Assembly: GCF_000003815.2 (NCBI RefSeq)
Contig: NC_049985.1
Coordinates: 3,802,157 to 3,866,156, forward strand
Source: Branchiostoma floridae
Taxonomy: Eukaryota; Chordata; Leptocardii; Amphioxiformes; Branchiostomatidae
Direction: 5' to 3'
DNA: 64,000 bases
The notes beneath the pieces are model-generated. The model made no database searches, was not told the DNA's origin, and was given only the letters and a program-made list of their open reading frames with translations. This document shows, in pieces, positions 12,090-21,815 of this stretch. The first letter of the stretch is position 1. Each line of letters begins with the position of its first letter. The translations under genes were made by a program, and so were the position numbers.

Positions 12090-12390
12090 AGCAACCGTTT
12101 CTGATCAATAAGCAACATATGTGCAACTTCTTGAAGTATACCGGTATATCTTGATGAAGGTTAGACATCCAGTTGATAAGATATGCCAAAAAGCAGTTAC
12201 TCAAGCAATTGGATATGATTTTGGAAACGGTCAGACGTTTTAACAAGCATCCACTAATTTTCGTCATCATTGTCACTGAAGAAAACTGGCTCTACAGTGG
12301 ATGCTAGTTGAAACGTCTGACCGTATCCAAAGTCATATCCAGTTGCTTAAGTAAATGCTTTCCGGTATACCGGGATATTTTGGAAGCTTA
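12090..12390. mobile_element. Palindromic MITE (GTTACTCAAGCAACTGGATA family)
   Basis: The left arm holds AGTTACTCAAGCAATTGG, GGAAACGGTCAGACG and CATCCACTA. The right arm holds GTGGATGCTAGT, AACGTCTGACCGT and ATATCCAGTTGCTTAAGTA, its complement in reverse order. The outer words TATACCGGTATATC and CCGGTATACCGGGATA also pair. Related copies are at 16540-16650 and 47659-47748, with a fragment at about 2748. Confidence 0.75.
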
Positions 12391-13515
12391 CAACAAGGTC
12401 GTCAAGAAAATGTTCCCAAACTTTCCCCCTATAATCATGTAACGTTACTAGGCTAATAGTCAAGTGCTTTATGGTGTAAATTCAGACATACTATCAACAT
12501 CGAGCTCTCACCGTCGAACTCGAAAAGTCCAAATATGGAGATTATGAAAAATAAGTAGATTACAGTCCATTTCCTGGAGGAAAGGCTGACAATTAAGTAC
12601 ACAGTGTATAAAATACACTCAAGTGGATCAAGGGTGCGAAGGTGTTGAAGATATTGCTTTATAGCTGGCACTCATGCAGACAGGTAATGACTATTCCCAG
12701 ACTATAGACGTCAGCAAGAGAGGGGGGGGGGGGTGAATGTCCTTAAAGTCCTGATATATGATTGTATGGACACTTGAATGTGCTACGGTTGCCGCAATGC
12801 TAGTAGATGGATTACATGTTCTGCATTCAGATTTCAGACAAGTGAAAACCCTGGGAAATCACCTTGAATGACATGCTTACTTCACGATGTGACTTCATTT
12901 CCTGCACAAGTCTCGTCTGCGGTTTGACAAAGTGGAACGACACCAATATATGCACAGTTTTGAAAAAAAAAAACTAACTTGTAGAAAAGTATCATGGCAT
13001 CAATGCCGATCCAATTAAGGAAACGTTAACCATCATTCAGCTAAGTAAGAATACACACATTGTCAATAGTACTATTGGTTAAAATGGTTTCAGTTTCTGA
13101 ACCTTTTAACTCAAAATAATGCTGTGTTTTGGTCCGAGACAAATTGTCTTTTACCAGTTCCACCACAATTCGGACGTACCCGGAGACCAAGTCCATGTCC
13201 ACACAGATACTAATAAGGCAGATAATTCCTTAATTTGCAGAACTGATACAAAAGTGCCACAATTCTTCTTAGTGGTAAATGATTGCACTTTCAACATTGT
13301 GACCGCTGTAAGTTATTTAAAGTGTACATAACCAACCATGGATTATTTATTTCAAAGTCATTTAGATAATCATAATATTTCATGGAGATATGAGGTCTAG
13401 GTTGTGCAAGGTTTCGGGTAAAGTGGAAATGACGCCAAGTTGTACCCAGAAAAAAAAGGGAACTCTTCAGTTCAAGACAAACATCGTCCATATGGACTCA
13501 ACATGTAACCACAAT
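12391..13515. other. No gene recognised
   Basis: Intergenic, with a G12 run at about 12722. The frames at 13119-13331 and 13291-13491 have no recognisable family and no splice partners. Confidence 0.35.
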
Positions 13516-14144
13516 TGTCAGCAAAGGGAGCAAACGTCTATACATGATAAGGAACCTGAAGAAGCACGGACTGGACATGCGTGATCTCATACCAATTTAT
13601 ATTGGTTTCGTACGGCCACTTCTGGAGTACGCATGCGTCGTCTGGCACCCGGGACTGTCCAGAGATCTATCAGCGAAGATTGAGCGCGTCCAGAAGAGAG
13701 CCCTGAGGATCATACTGGGACCAGAGTACGTCACATATGAGTCTGCTCTGCGCACAACAGGACTCAGTCGTCTGGACTCTAGAAGGGACATTCTATGTCT
13801 TAGATATGCGCAATCTCTTGCGAACTCTAGCAGATACAGTTCATGGCTCCCATTGCGGCGGGGGGATGTCCACAACAGAACTTTAAGGAATAATGCCAGC
13901 TACACCAGTTTCAAATGTAGGACGTCCCGGTTGAGTAACAGCACTCTCCCCTATTGCGTCAGACTCCTCAATGAAAACTTGTAGTGTTTTTTTAAGGAAT
14001 AGGACATGTCAGTATAGCGTATTTGATATGTTGGATATATTATAGTGTATATATACCGTAATGTGAAATTTGTCATCATTGTACAAAATTGCAATTCAGC
14101 CGGTTAGGCTGCAACAGTTTTTTTTATCCAATAAACCATTTTCT
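13516..14144 (+). mobile_element. CR1/L2-like retrotransposon 3' end (reverse transcriptase C-terminal domain)
   Basis: The frame reads SKGSKRLYMIRNLKKHGL, then IPIYIGFVRPLLEYACVVWH, KIERVQKRALRIILG and LSRLDSRRDILCLRY, and stops at 13984. This is the thumb/C-terminal region of CR1/L2-type reverse transcriptases: the RPLLEYACxVWHP and IERVQKRALRII motifs are characteristic. The palm domain with the YADD-type site is missing, so the copy is 5'-truncated. It retains about 150 intact codons, which suggests a fairly recent insertion. The 3' UTR runs to CAATAAACC at about 14130 and enters an N gap. Confidence 0.85.
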
Positions 14145-14359
14145 NNNNNNNNNNNNNNNNNNNNNNNNNNNNNNNNNNNNNNNNNNNNNNNNNNNNNNNN
14201 NNNNNNNNNNNNNNNNNNNNNNNNNNNNNNNNNNNNNNNNNNNNNNNNNNNNNNNNNNNNNNNNNNNNNNNNNNNNNNNNNNNNNNNNNNNNNNNNNNNN
14301 NNNNNNNNNNNNNNNNNNNNNNNNNNNNNNNNNNNNNNNNNNNNNNNNNNNNNNNNNNN
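14145..14359. other. Assembly gap (215 N)
   Basis: A run of N directly after the LINE 3' end. Repeats at gap edges often cause assembly breaks. The frames reported across it are not real. Confidence 0.99.
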
Positions 14360-14889
14360 TCAGTTCCTCATTTGCATGTCTGGTATCTGCACATTCGGCC
14401 GGGTTGAATTTCAGTCGGAATTTATATGAACCCGGGACAAATAGTCACTTAGACCTAACCATAGGGGAACACCGAGTAATACCCTCCGGTATCTGGCAGT
14501 CCAGCTGGACAAAACTGTGGCTTAGTAGCTTGGTCCAGGCTACATCCCTGTAGGGGCAACGGTGCGATTTGGGACCTAAGCTAAAATTCTGTTAATCCGT
14601 CTTTCCTTTCTTCAGTTATCTCCTTTAGAGCATCTTAACAAAAACTCACATGCAGGTCAAAATTAACTGTTGGAGGCCCAATCTTACCTTTCTTTGTCAT
14701 GACGTCAAAAGCTATCAAGACCATGTTATGACCACGACAAAAGATACATGGAAAAAGCAGCAAGAACTCTACATAAAAAAATTCTCTTTCCAATATCCAA
14801 TAGTCACAATTTCAGCAGCTCAGCATAAGATTTGATATTTCAAATGTGTCGGATCATTCAGTTACAGCTTCGTTTCAATTACTACTTAA

Positions 14890-15350
14890 AGGTGAAAATG
14901 AGTACCTAGCTTCGGCTAGGGCCGTCCCTCGGATAGGACGTAAAATGGAGGTCCCCTGTATGGGGAGAGTCACACCCCATGCACGTTAAAGAACCCCCAC
15001 ACGTGCGATGGTGCGGTGTGAGATGGAGAAAAAATTCTGTCTGGAGTTGGTGATTCACTTCTGGTGATTCACTTCAAATCACCCGGATGGAGGCCTGGCA
15101 AACTTCCATACCGTATCAGCCACACAGTGATTTACATCATTCACCCGGACGGGAGACCTGGCGCATCCCCGTTTTGTAAATAGCCAGCGAAAGGATATGT
15201 CACCCCGTAAGGGGCGGTATAACCCCGCCGTGACATGTGCGAACATGTGTGTATGGCGGCTTTGAAAAGGTGTCCTTTGACACCTGATCCGCCATACCCT
15301 GTATTGCCATCGTATATGGAGAATCCTAATAAATAGATAAATAAATAGAT
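14890..15350 (+). mobile_element. SINE-like element with AATA-rich 3' tail
   Basis: It starts with the shared SINE body words AGGTGAAAATGAGTACC, TAGCTTCGGCTAGG, CCTCGGATAGGACGT, GAGGTCCCC and GTTAAAGAACCC. It then has a copy-specific part with paired words (CACCCGGATGG/CACCCGGACGG) and ends in AATAAATAGATAAATAAATA at about 15328, a typical simple tail. The internal minus frame is chance. Confidence 0.65.
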
Positions 15351-15572
15351 ATGGTTTACACAATCATGGCTAGTCTTGGCTATTGACTTTCGGACTGCCC
15401 GACGAAGCTAACGGAATCTCCAGTCAGTTACCTGCCAAAGTGAAAGAAGAATATGTGAAACAACAAGAGTAAAATAACAAATCTCTATTGTTTCCTATAC
15501 TTTACTCGGTTACGATACCCTGCAATTTACACGTATCCTTGTGCGCGCCAAGTTCTCTCTACATCTACATCG

Positions 15573-15830
15573 AATGAATGAATGAATGAATGAATTTTAT
15601 TGCTCAACAATCGCACAGGGTACAATGTATGGCAACCAATGACAACTAATAGCTATATATTTATACAGACATTAGTGCTAAGAGGCTACATACAAAACAA
15701 CAACAAAACATTATCGATAACAGTACAGTTATGGGTGATGAATCTGGTCTCGCATTTGGAATACATTATAAAGAAACTGGCCTACGTAGACGGATATATG
15801 AGATGAACATGAGAGCAATACATGGAAAAT
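15573..15830 (-). mobile_element. LINE 3'-end fragment with (TGAA)n tail
   Basis: On the minus strand the sequence ends TGTACCCTGTGCGATTG...AGCAATAAAA, then (TTCA)n, the usual simple-sequence tail of L2/CR1-like elements. The words match the shorter remnant at about 3380-3430 (GTACAAGGTACAAAGTATGG against the GGGTACAATGTATGG found here). Coding sequence is decayed. Confidence 0.55.
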
Positions 15831-16034
15831 ATCGCTTTCTGCACCAGGGAGAGAGATGTGTGTTTTGGTTCTAATATTCTTAAACAATGTTTCTCTCTCT
15901 TTACTGTAGGTAGGATGAATACGGCGTCCACGAGTCCACCCAGCGTAGGTCAACGCAACTGCAGCCTACCATGTCTGCAATGTATTGTCAAGTCACAGAC
16001 AAATTAAATCCAAATTATTTTTTTCCAGATCTAG

Positions 16035-16460
16035 TGTCCCATGTTTTGGGTTAAGTGCTCCAGTTACATTATTGATTTCATTTGTTCACACAACTTCTTG
16101 GGTCGTGTGGCGTATGCAATCCGTAAAAATGTTCTGGGTTCGAATCCGTTGATGTGCCACCGATCTTGTGCCGAACGGAAAGGCACTTTACACGACTTTC
16201 CTCGCTTCATCCAGGTGAAAATGAGTGCCTAGCTTCGGTTAGGGCTGCCCCTTGGATAGGAGGTTAATCTACGATCCCGTGTTATAATTAGAGTGCCATA
16301 CCTCGAGCTCGAGCACTTAAAAGAACCCACCGCACTTATCGAAAAGAGTAGGGGTCCTTCCCTGATGTGAGTGGATCAAATGAAAATCGGAATTTGCAGC
16401 TTGTACTGTTCAGTACAAACCTGATGTGTTATGCCAAAAGCTAGGCGGTTTACCTGGTAT
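16035..16460 (+). mobile_element. tRNA-derived SINE, near full length
   Basis: It has a tRNA-like head with a B-box GGGTTCGAATCC at 16137. The body words follow: GCACTTTACACGACTTTCC, CATCCAGGTGAAAATGAG, CTTCGGTTAGGG and AAAGAACCC. The tail is CAGTACAAACCTGATGTG, then a (CAAA)n stretch at about 16467. The A-box is damaged compared with the copy at 16940. This is the best example in the window of the complete head-body-tail order. Confidence 0.8.
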
Positions 16461-16539
16461 GCAAAACAAACAAACAAACAAACAAACCAAAACTTGCCAC
16501 CTACGCACAACTATGTATACCATAACGTGCTCGTACGAC

Positions 16540-16650
16540 AAAAAGTAGTTACTCATTGACAAGCAACTGGATATGGTTTTGGAAACGGTCAGACGTTTCG
16601 GATAGTATCCAATATCCTTTGTCAGTGGAGAACAGTCTCCGACAAAGGAC
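16540..16650 (+). mobile_element. Half copy of the GTTACTCAAGCAACTGGATA palindromic MITE
   Basis: Contains AGTTACTCATTGACAAGC, ACTGGATATGGTTTTGG, AAACGGTCAGACGTTTC and CCTTTGTCAGTGGAGA. The second arm is absent apart from TCTCCGACAAAGG, so it is a solo arm with a small terminal loop. Confidence 0.65.
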
Positions 16651-16939
16651 CATAGGAAAAAAAATCCCCGTGATGTAATAATGGGGTTAGTCTTGTAGGA
16701 ATAGAATTTTAATTTTTTCCTCTACATATTCTTGACAGGAAGCTGTTTTTTAACACTAGGCAGCAGGTTGATAGTTTGCTTTTTTGCTGATTTTCAATTC
16801 TATTGCAGTCGTTTCTTTTCAGTTATCGTTGTAACTCAACTGACTTCTCCTCACGTTCTGCGTGTTTAATAATTGATAGACAAACAGATTATATTTAATA
16901 GGATCATAGACTAATCAATTAAAATTTGATGTCTCAGTT

Positions 16940-17100
16940 GATTTGTCTAGTGCTCCAGTTCCATTATTAATTTCATTTGTTCACACAACGTCTGGGTTCG
17001 TGTGGCGCAATGATAATCGGCAGGGTGTTGGATTCATAAAACAGAAATGTTCTGGGTTCGAATCCGTTGATGTGCCACCGATCTTGCGCCCATGGAAAAG
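16940..17100 (+). mobile_element. tRNA-derived SINE head (truncated)
   Basis: GTGGCGCAATGATAATCGG (A-box region, 17000) and GGGTTCGAATCCG (B-box, 17055) are spaced as in a tRNA promoter. The leader TAGTGCTCCAGTT and the word TGATGTGCCACCGATCTTG also occur in the copy at 16035. The SINE breaks off at about 17100, exactly where the receptor-like exon begins. Confidence 0.75.
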
Positions 17101-17865
17101 GCTCGCCCAGCATCCCATCGGGCACCAGTACTGAAGAACCGGACCCAGGTAGTGCTGATGTCACAACACCAGACGACTTTGTCACCGATACCCACACCAC
17201 AGGACAGTACACTCATATTCATTAGGCCTGGCAAAGACGACAACACACAACCCCTCATCCCCATACACATGTACATCGCTGCTGTCGTTCTGATCGCACT
17301 GTTATCATGTCTAGTTATGATCCTCAGCGCTGCGATACTGAAGCGATCGTTTCTCTCGAACAAGCAGGCAGTTCAAGACCGGAAAGCACTGCCTGCTTGT
17401 GGGCGGGCAAGGTCTTCCTCTCTCCCCGCCATTTCTCACACACACAACTGCGTGTCGCAGAGCAAACTTGTATCTTGTAGATCTCTGCCTATTGATCTGG
17501 ATTCGATCAAACCCAACAACTCCGAGATCCCAAATGACTCTGCCCTGCCCTCCATCGAATCGACATACTGCTATATCCCAGAGAGCGTTGATGACGCGCC
17601 GTTACCATACTACGGCATCGCTGTAGATTTGAGGCTTCCATCAGCCGGCGTGGAACGGGAGAGTCGCAATATCTACCACGGCAGCCGGGCCGGGTCTTCC
17701 TGCCTTCTAGAATCAACAGCAAGCCGACGTACTCACACGTACGGAAGTTCCAAATTCCATCGTGTAACGTTCTATGGAAATGTAAAAAATAGCACCCACG
17801 GTGACCATCATGGTAGCTTCGGCAGAAGTTTCCGCAATAATGTTAACCCAACATATCACCAATAA
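17092..17865 (+). CDS. Receptor-type transmembrane segment and cytoplasmic tail, probably 3' exon or pseudogene
   Basis: A 257-codon frame with one hydrophobic segment at residues 59-83 (HMYIAAVVLIALLSC...), then KRSF as stop-transfer and a Ser/Pro-rich tail. The tail has STYCYI (157-162) and LPYYGI (171-176), which fit the ITIM pattern (S/I/V/L)xYxx(I/V/L). The first residues overlap a SINE and are doubtful. In another frame, 17121-17222 reads GTSTEEPDPGSADVTTPDD and HTTGQ, a Thr/Asp-rich stalk such as commonly precedes the membrane segment in amphioxus LRR/Ig receptors. A one-base shift between stalk and membrane segment would then be needed, suggesting a broken gene. Alternatively the exon starts at an acceptor near 17145. 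No ligand-binding domain is visible upstream. Presence of the membrane segment is firm; function is inference. Confidence 0.5.
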   Translation: MEKARPASHRAPVLKNRTQVVLMSQHQTTLSPIPTPQDSTLIFIRPGKDDNTQPLIPIHMYIAAVVLIALLSCLVMILSAAILKRSFLSNKQAVQDRKALPACGRARSSSLPAISHTHNCVSQSKLVSCRSLPIDLDSIKPNNSEIPNDSALPSIESTYCYIPESVDDAPLPYYGIAVDLRLPSAGVERESRNIYHGSRAGSSCLLESTASRRTHTYGSSKFHRVTFYGNVKNSTHGDHHGSFGRSFRNNVNPTYHQ

Positions 17866-18658
17866 TGTATGGGAGATCGGGATGCGAAGGTGTAGCGTTT
17901 GATGGAAGTGTAGAAAATAGCGCACATTACTATATATGTAGTAACCTGACTGAATTTCTAACAATTTACGTCAACGTCTAGTCGACATGCAACTCTCTAA
18001 GGAAAATCGGAATGCCATCGGGACAAATAAGTTGCCATGGGAGTTCAGTCATTTTTTTTTGCAGTCTATAGCTATCCAGCTATCACCGAATGATCTAATA
18101 TTCCATCTCTGTTCTTAGTAGTTGGGTAATAAAAAAAACAGTTCACCATATAGATACGCTTCATAGTCGTTTTATTGTAAGTTATAAAGAATCGTTGAGT
18201 TTGAGGAGCATATATGGTGTAAACAACAAGGAAATGACATTGCTGGAGATGCGTTTTGCTGCCGTTTATAATCTGACCTTTTGTTCCTATCAGTTGACAG
18301 TCTTGAACTCGGCTTCTGTGGTGTAACCCGACGTTTAATTCAATTATTTAGCGTCAACAATCAAAATCTTAAAGTCCGATCTTGGATTTTTTTAAATGTT
18401 CAATAATATGAGAAGGGTGTACATCTAGCACAGATGTCTGTAGTCTGTGAGCACAACTATTACCATTGAATATAATCAGGCAATTATAGATTACACTTTG
18501 ATGCCATTAGTGTCAGAAACACTTTAACGAATGATAATATGGTAATAATATAGTAGCGGTTTGACTTAGGATAACAGAGTGGCTTCATGCCATTCAAATA
18601 GTTGCAATATCAAGTCGTTTTGCATCTTAACGCTTTGATATTGATGGAGGTGAGAGAG
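17866..18658. other. Intergenic; holds a decayed 40-bp internal duplicate and the 3' UTR of the NIDO-lectin gene
   Basis: Around 17880-17925, GCGAAGGTGTAGCGTTTGAT and GTAGAAAATAGC repeat the end of the preceding frame (CATCGTGTAACGTTCTATGG, GTAAAAAATAGC) with mismatches. The rest is AT-rich and, on the minus strand, is the likely 3' UTR of the gene ending at 18659. Confidence 0.45.
18171..18176 (-). terminator. Candidate polyadenylation signal of the NIDO-lectin gene
   Basis: AATAAA on the minus strand, about 480 bases past the stop codon at 18659. It is the first canonical signal found downstream; cleavage was not verified. Confidence 0.4.
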
Positions 18659-21600
18659 CTAAGGGCATGTCGGTATTTCTGCATCCGTAACGCAGATGCT
18701 CTTCTTTTTGTCGTCACAGCCTTTGATGGACCACTTCCCATTGTATCCCCTGCTGATGTAGACACAATTACGGGTCCTGGAAAATAAATTAAGCAAATCT
18801 AAAGTGAGCGTTGGTGGAATAAAGTTCTTATTCATGGACTGTTAAAATATCATCACATTTGAATATGTGAGTGTGCCTGTACAAGAGTTAGTGTGAGTGA
18901 ATAAGTGTTTGTGTGTAATTGTGTGTGTGTTTGTGTGTGTGTGTGTATGTGTGTGTGTGTGTGTTTGTGTGCGTGTGAGTGTGTTTGTATGTGTGTCTGT
19001 GTGTGTTTGTGTGTGTGTTTCTGTGTGTGTGTGTGTGAGCGCGCATGTGTGAGCGCGCGCGGGCGTGTGTGTGCGTATGTGTGTGTGTTTTGTGTGCGTG
19101 TTTCGGTGTGTGTGTGAGTGTGTGTGTGTGTGTGGTGTGTGTGTGAGCGAGCTGTGTTAGTGCGTGTTTGTGTGTGAATGTTTGAGTGTGTATGTGCGCG
19201 CGTTTCTGCAAAATTCAATTAGTGAGGGAATAAATCTTAATCCCATATCCAGACCATGTTTGGGGGACTTGGGTGGGGGTGTTGCCCGTTATCCCCCCCC
19301 CCCCCCCCATATGATTTCGAAACGGCTTAGAGTGTGATCATCAAATTTAAAGGTGGTGTTAGACTTTTAAATGTTATTCACGTGCACGACATGACGTGAT
19401 ACGTCTATAATGGCGGAATCGTGACGACATTGATGTGGTGCCATCTATTTGCCAAATCCGTCCATATAGGAAATTTCCGTAATACCAGAAAGTTATAAAA
19501 GAAGGTGTCTTATAAATCAGTCTGGTAAGCCTCCTTTTGTTAATTGCAACCGACGCAAAAATAATGTCAAAATGATGTCATGTATTTTAGGTACCCTTTG
19601 GTATTCGCCATCTTTGATAGACAATCTTAAAAAAAATTGGAATCTGTAAAAATACATTTTTCGATCCTCATTTCAGAAATACAATAAAATTGACTGAAAC
19701 GTTGATATGAATGTTTTTAACAAAAATATACGGTAATGACGAAATTAAAGTGACAATACACTTGTGCTAAAAAAAGAACAAGGAATAGTCATACCTTCAG
19801 GTACCAGACTTACCAACTAATGATTGATTTGTTCAAAAATTTATATTTTCCCAGAACTGTCGTAGAGTGTAATTTGTTATCACCAAGCATAGTAGAGGCA
19901 TATTGCATCTTCGCCGATGGTTTCAAAGAGAATTTGCAGATAGATGTACATGAATTAAGGTGTGACGGGTCGTTCAGTGTGATATAATCGGTAGTAACCA
20001 GCTGCTGCCACGCCGAGTGCCTGAGAAGCTGGTGTGTCAAGCCGAAGTGCGGTTTTACCGGCTATATAGATCCAGATACATTATGGTTCGGCGCCATCTT
20101 GGATGGCCAAAGTATCGTGCAATGGAGTGGTCTGATCCCTTACCCGTCGTTCGATGCAAGAGCGTCTGAAGCCCAGTTGGTGTAACTGGTTGGACACAAA
20201 GTGGTGCCGTCCTCCCACACGAATGTGCCTTCGGTGTCTTCATCAGTCAGACCAATCCAAAAACCACGCTGATACAATTTGCCACTATGATCAATGAGTA
20301 AAATAAACATTTTGTATACATTGTATATGGAGAATATAACATACATTCACATAATTCCACCAGGTGCCATTGTACCGCCACCTCAAAAAACGTTGTTATA
20401 AAGGCCTTCTCAAATTGTATTCAACACGTAAACATCTGAATTGTATCACATTTCTGATATTTAACATTCGGTGGTCAAGACAATCTTTTTTGAGATGGCA
20501 GTATTACGGCACCCGGTGGAAATATGATAGTCGACGTTAATAGTTTATTGCAAATTTCTGCCCCATGGCTAGTCCCATTTAACATAAAAGGGGACAAACA
20601 AACAGTGAAGACTCCCTTGCAGTCTTCGGGAAGGGGCTGTTTTTTTGGGGGGGGGGCGTCGGTCCGCGATTTTCAACGTTGGCTATGTTCTATTGTGCCG
20701 GGAAAGGGAGTTTGTTCAACTCCTGGCGCATTTCGCATCAAAACATGGATTTTCTCAGGTGGATATGACATAAATAAAATACAACACGGTGTATTCTGCA
20801 TCACCCTCGGCCCCAGCCCTCCCGCGGGTCGGATCACCCTCCGGCCTTCGAGCGATCCGACCCGCGGTCGGGCTGGTACCTCGGTTGATACGGAATACAC
20901 AGTGTACATTCGCTATTTACTCGTCTTGTTCTAGAGCGTTTAGTTTACCTAACATGATAAAAAACGACGACCATTACCTCTAACATCCAACTCAAAATGC
21001 CAAAAACTCCCAAAGAAAAAGAAGTTTCACTTTGGTTAAAAAGAATTGCTTCATAGACTCAAAATTGGTCTTTTATGTCTTAAAAAATTAGTCTGTCCTG
21101 CAGGCGACGGGACTAACAGAAATGCACCTCTTACCTCACAAACAAATGAAGTTGATCGGTTAACCACTCGTTGTCAGCCTGGCTGCGGATATTGAAGAGC
21201 CTCGCCCCATCTGCCTCGCATTTGGATATTGCAGCAGCATAATCAAGGGGGTGTTCTTGCAGCTTTACGCATTTATCCCCGTAAAATTCGTATGAGGGAG
21301 GGCAACCTACAAGAATTGGGGATAAAAAGATTTTATTTAGGAGAAGAGAACAATTTCAATTTACTCTTCACTTTTCCTTATAAACATACACACGATGTGA
21401 ATTCATATACACTTGTTTCAACAAGAGGAAAGAGACATGTAAACTGTAGAATAGCATAGCAATACATATTTGGCTATTTTTTACACGATAGATGTACTTA
21501 TAGTGTAGCATTTATATTGACAGTCATGACGGTAGTCCATATGGAACTGCTAGTATTGATTAACGTTATATCAGTGTTTATTTACACAGAACTCAATTCC

Positions 21601-21755
21601 CTAGAGATAGATACAATGCATACAAATCCATGAATACCACACACCCACAGATAATACACAGATAGACACACACGCACACAAACACGCACACACACGAACA
21701 CATACACACCAACTCACAAACACATTTACACTGACACACACATAAACACACACAC

Positions 21756-21815
<60 letters not shown>

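Noticed and set aside
14070-14553. Frames of 119 and 154 codons
   Set aside because: Most of their length is a run of N, which cannot be translated. The same applies to 11850-12032.
16940-17070. Possible tRNA gene (A-box and B-box present)
   Set aside because: It cannot form a full cloverleaf with a good acceptor stem, and its leader and follow-on sequence match a dispersed SINE. The same reasoning rejects tRNA calls at 26715-26865 and 56755-57032.
18853-19218. Open frames of 107-121 codons rich in His/Thr and Cys/Val
   Set aside because: They arise from a (GT)n/(CA)n microsatellite with no stops in some frames; there is no protein-like composition. The same applies to 21593-21835 and 51658-51970.
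20055-20243. Alternative end of the lectin gene in the frame after 20144
   Set aside because: Reading through the donor at 20143 gives an immediate stop and loses the last lectin cysteines. Splicing to 18776 restores NCVYIS and SICVTD in phase.
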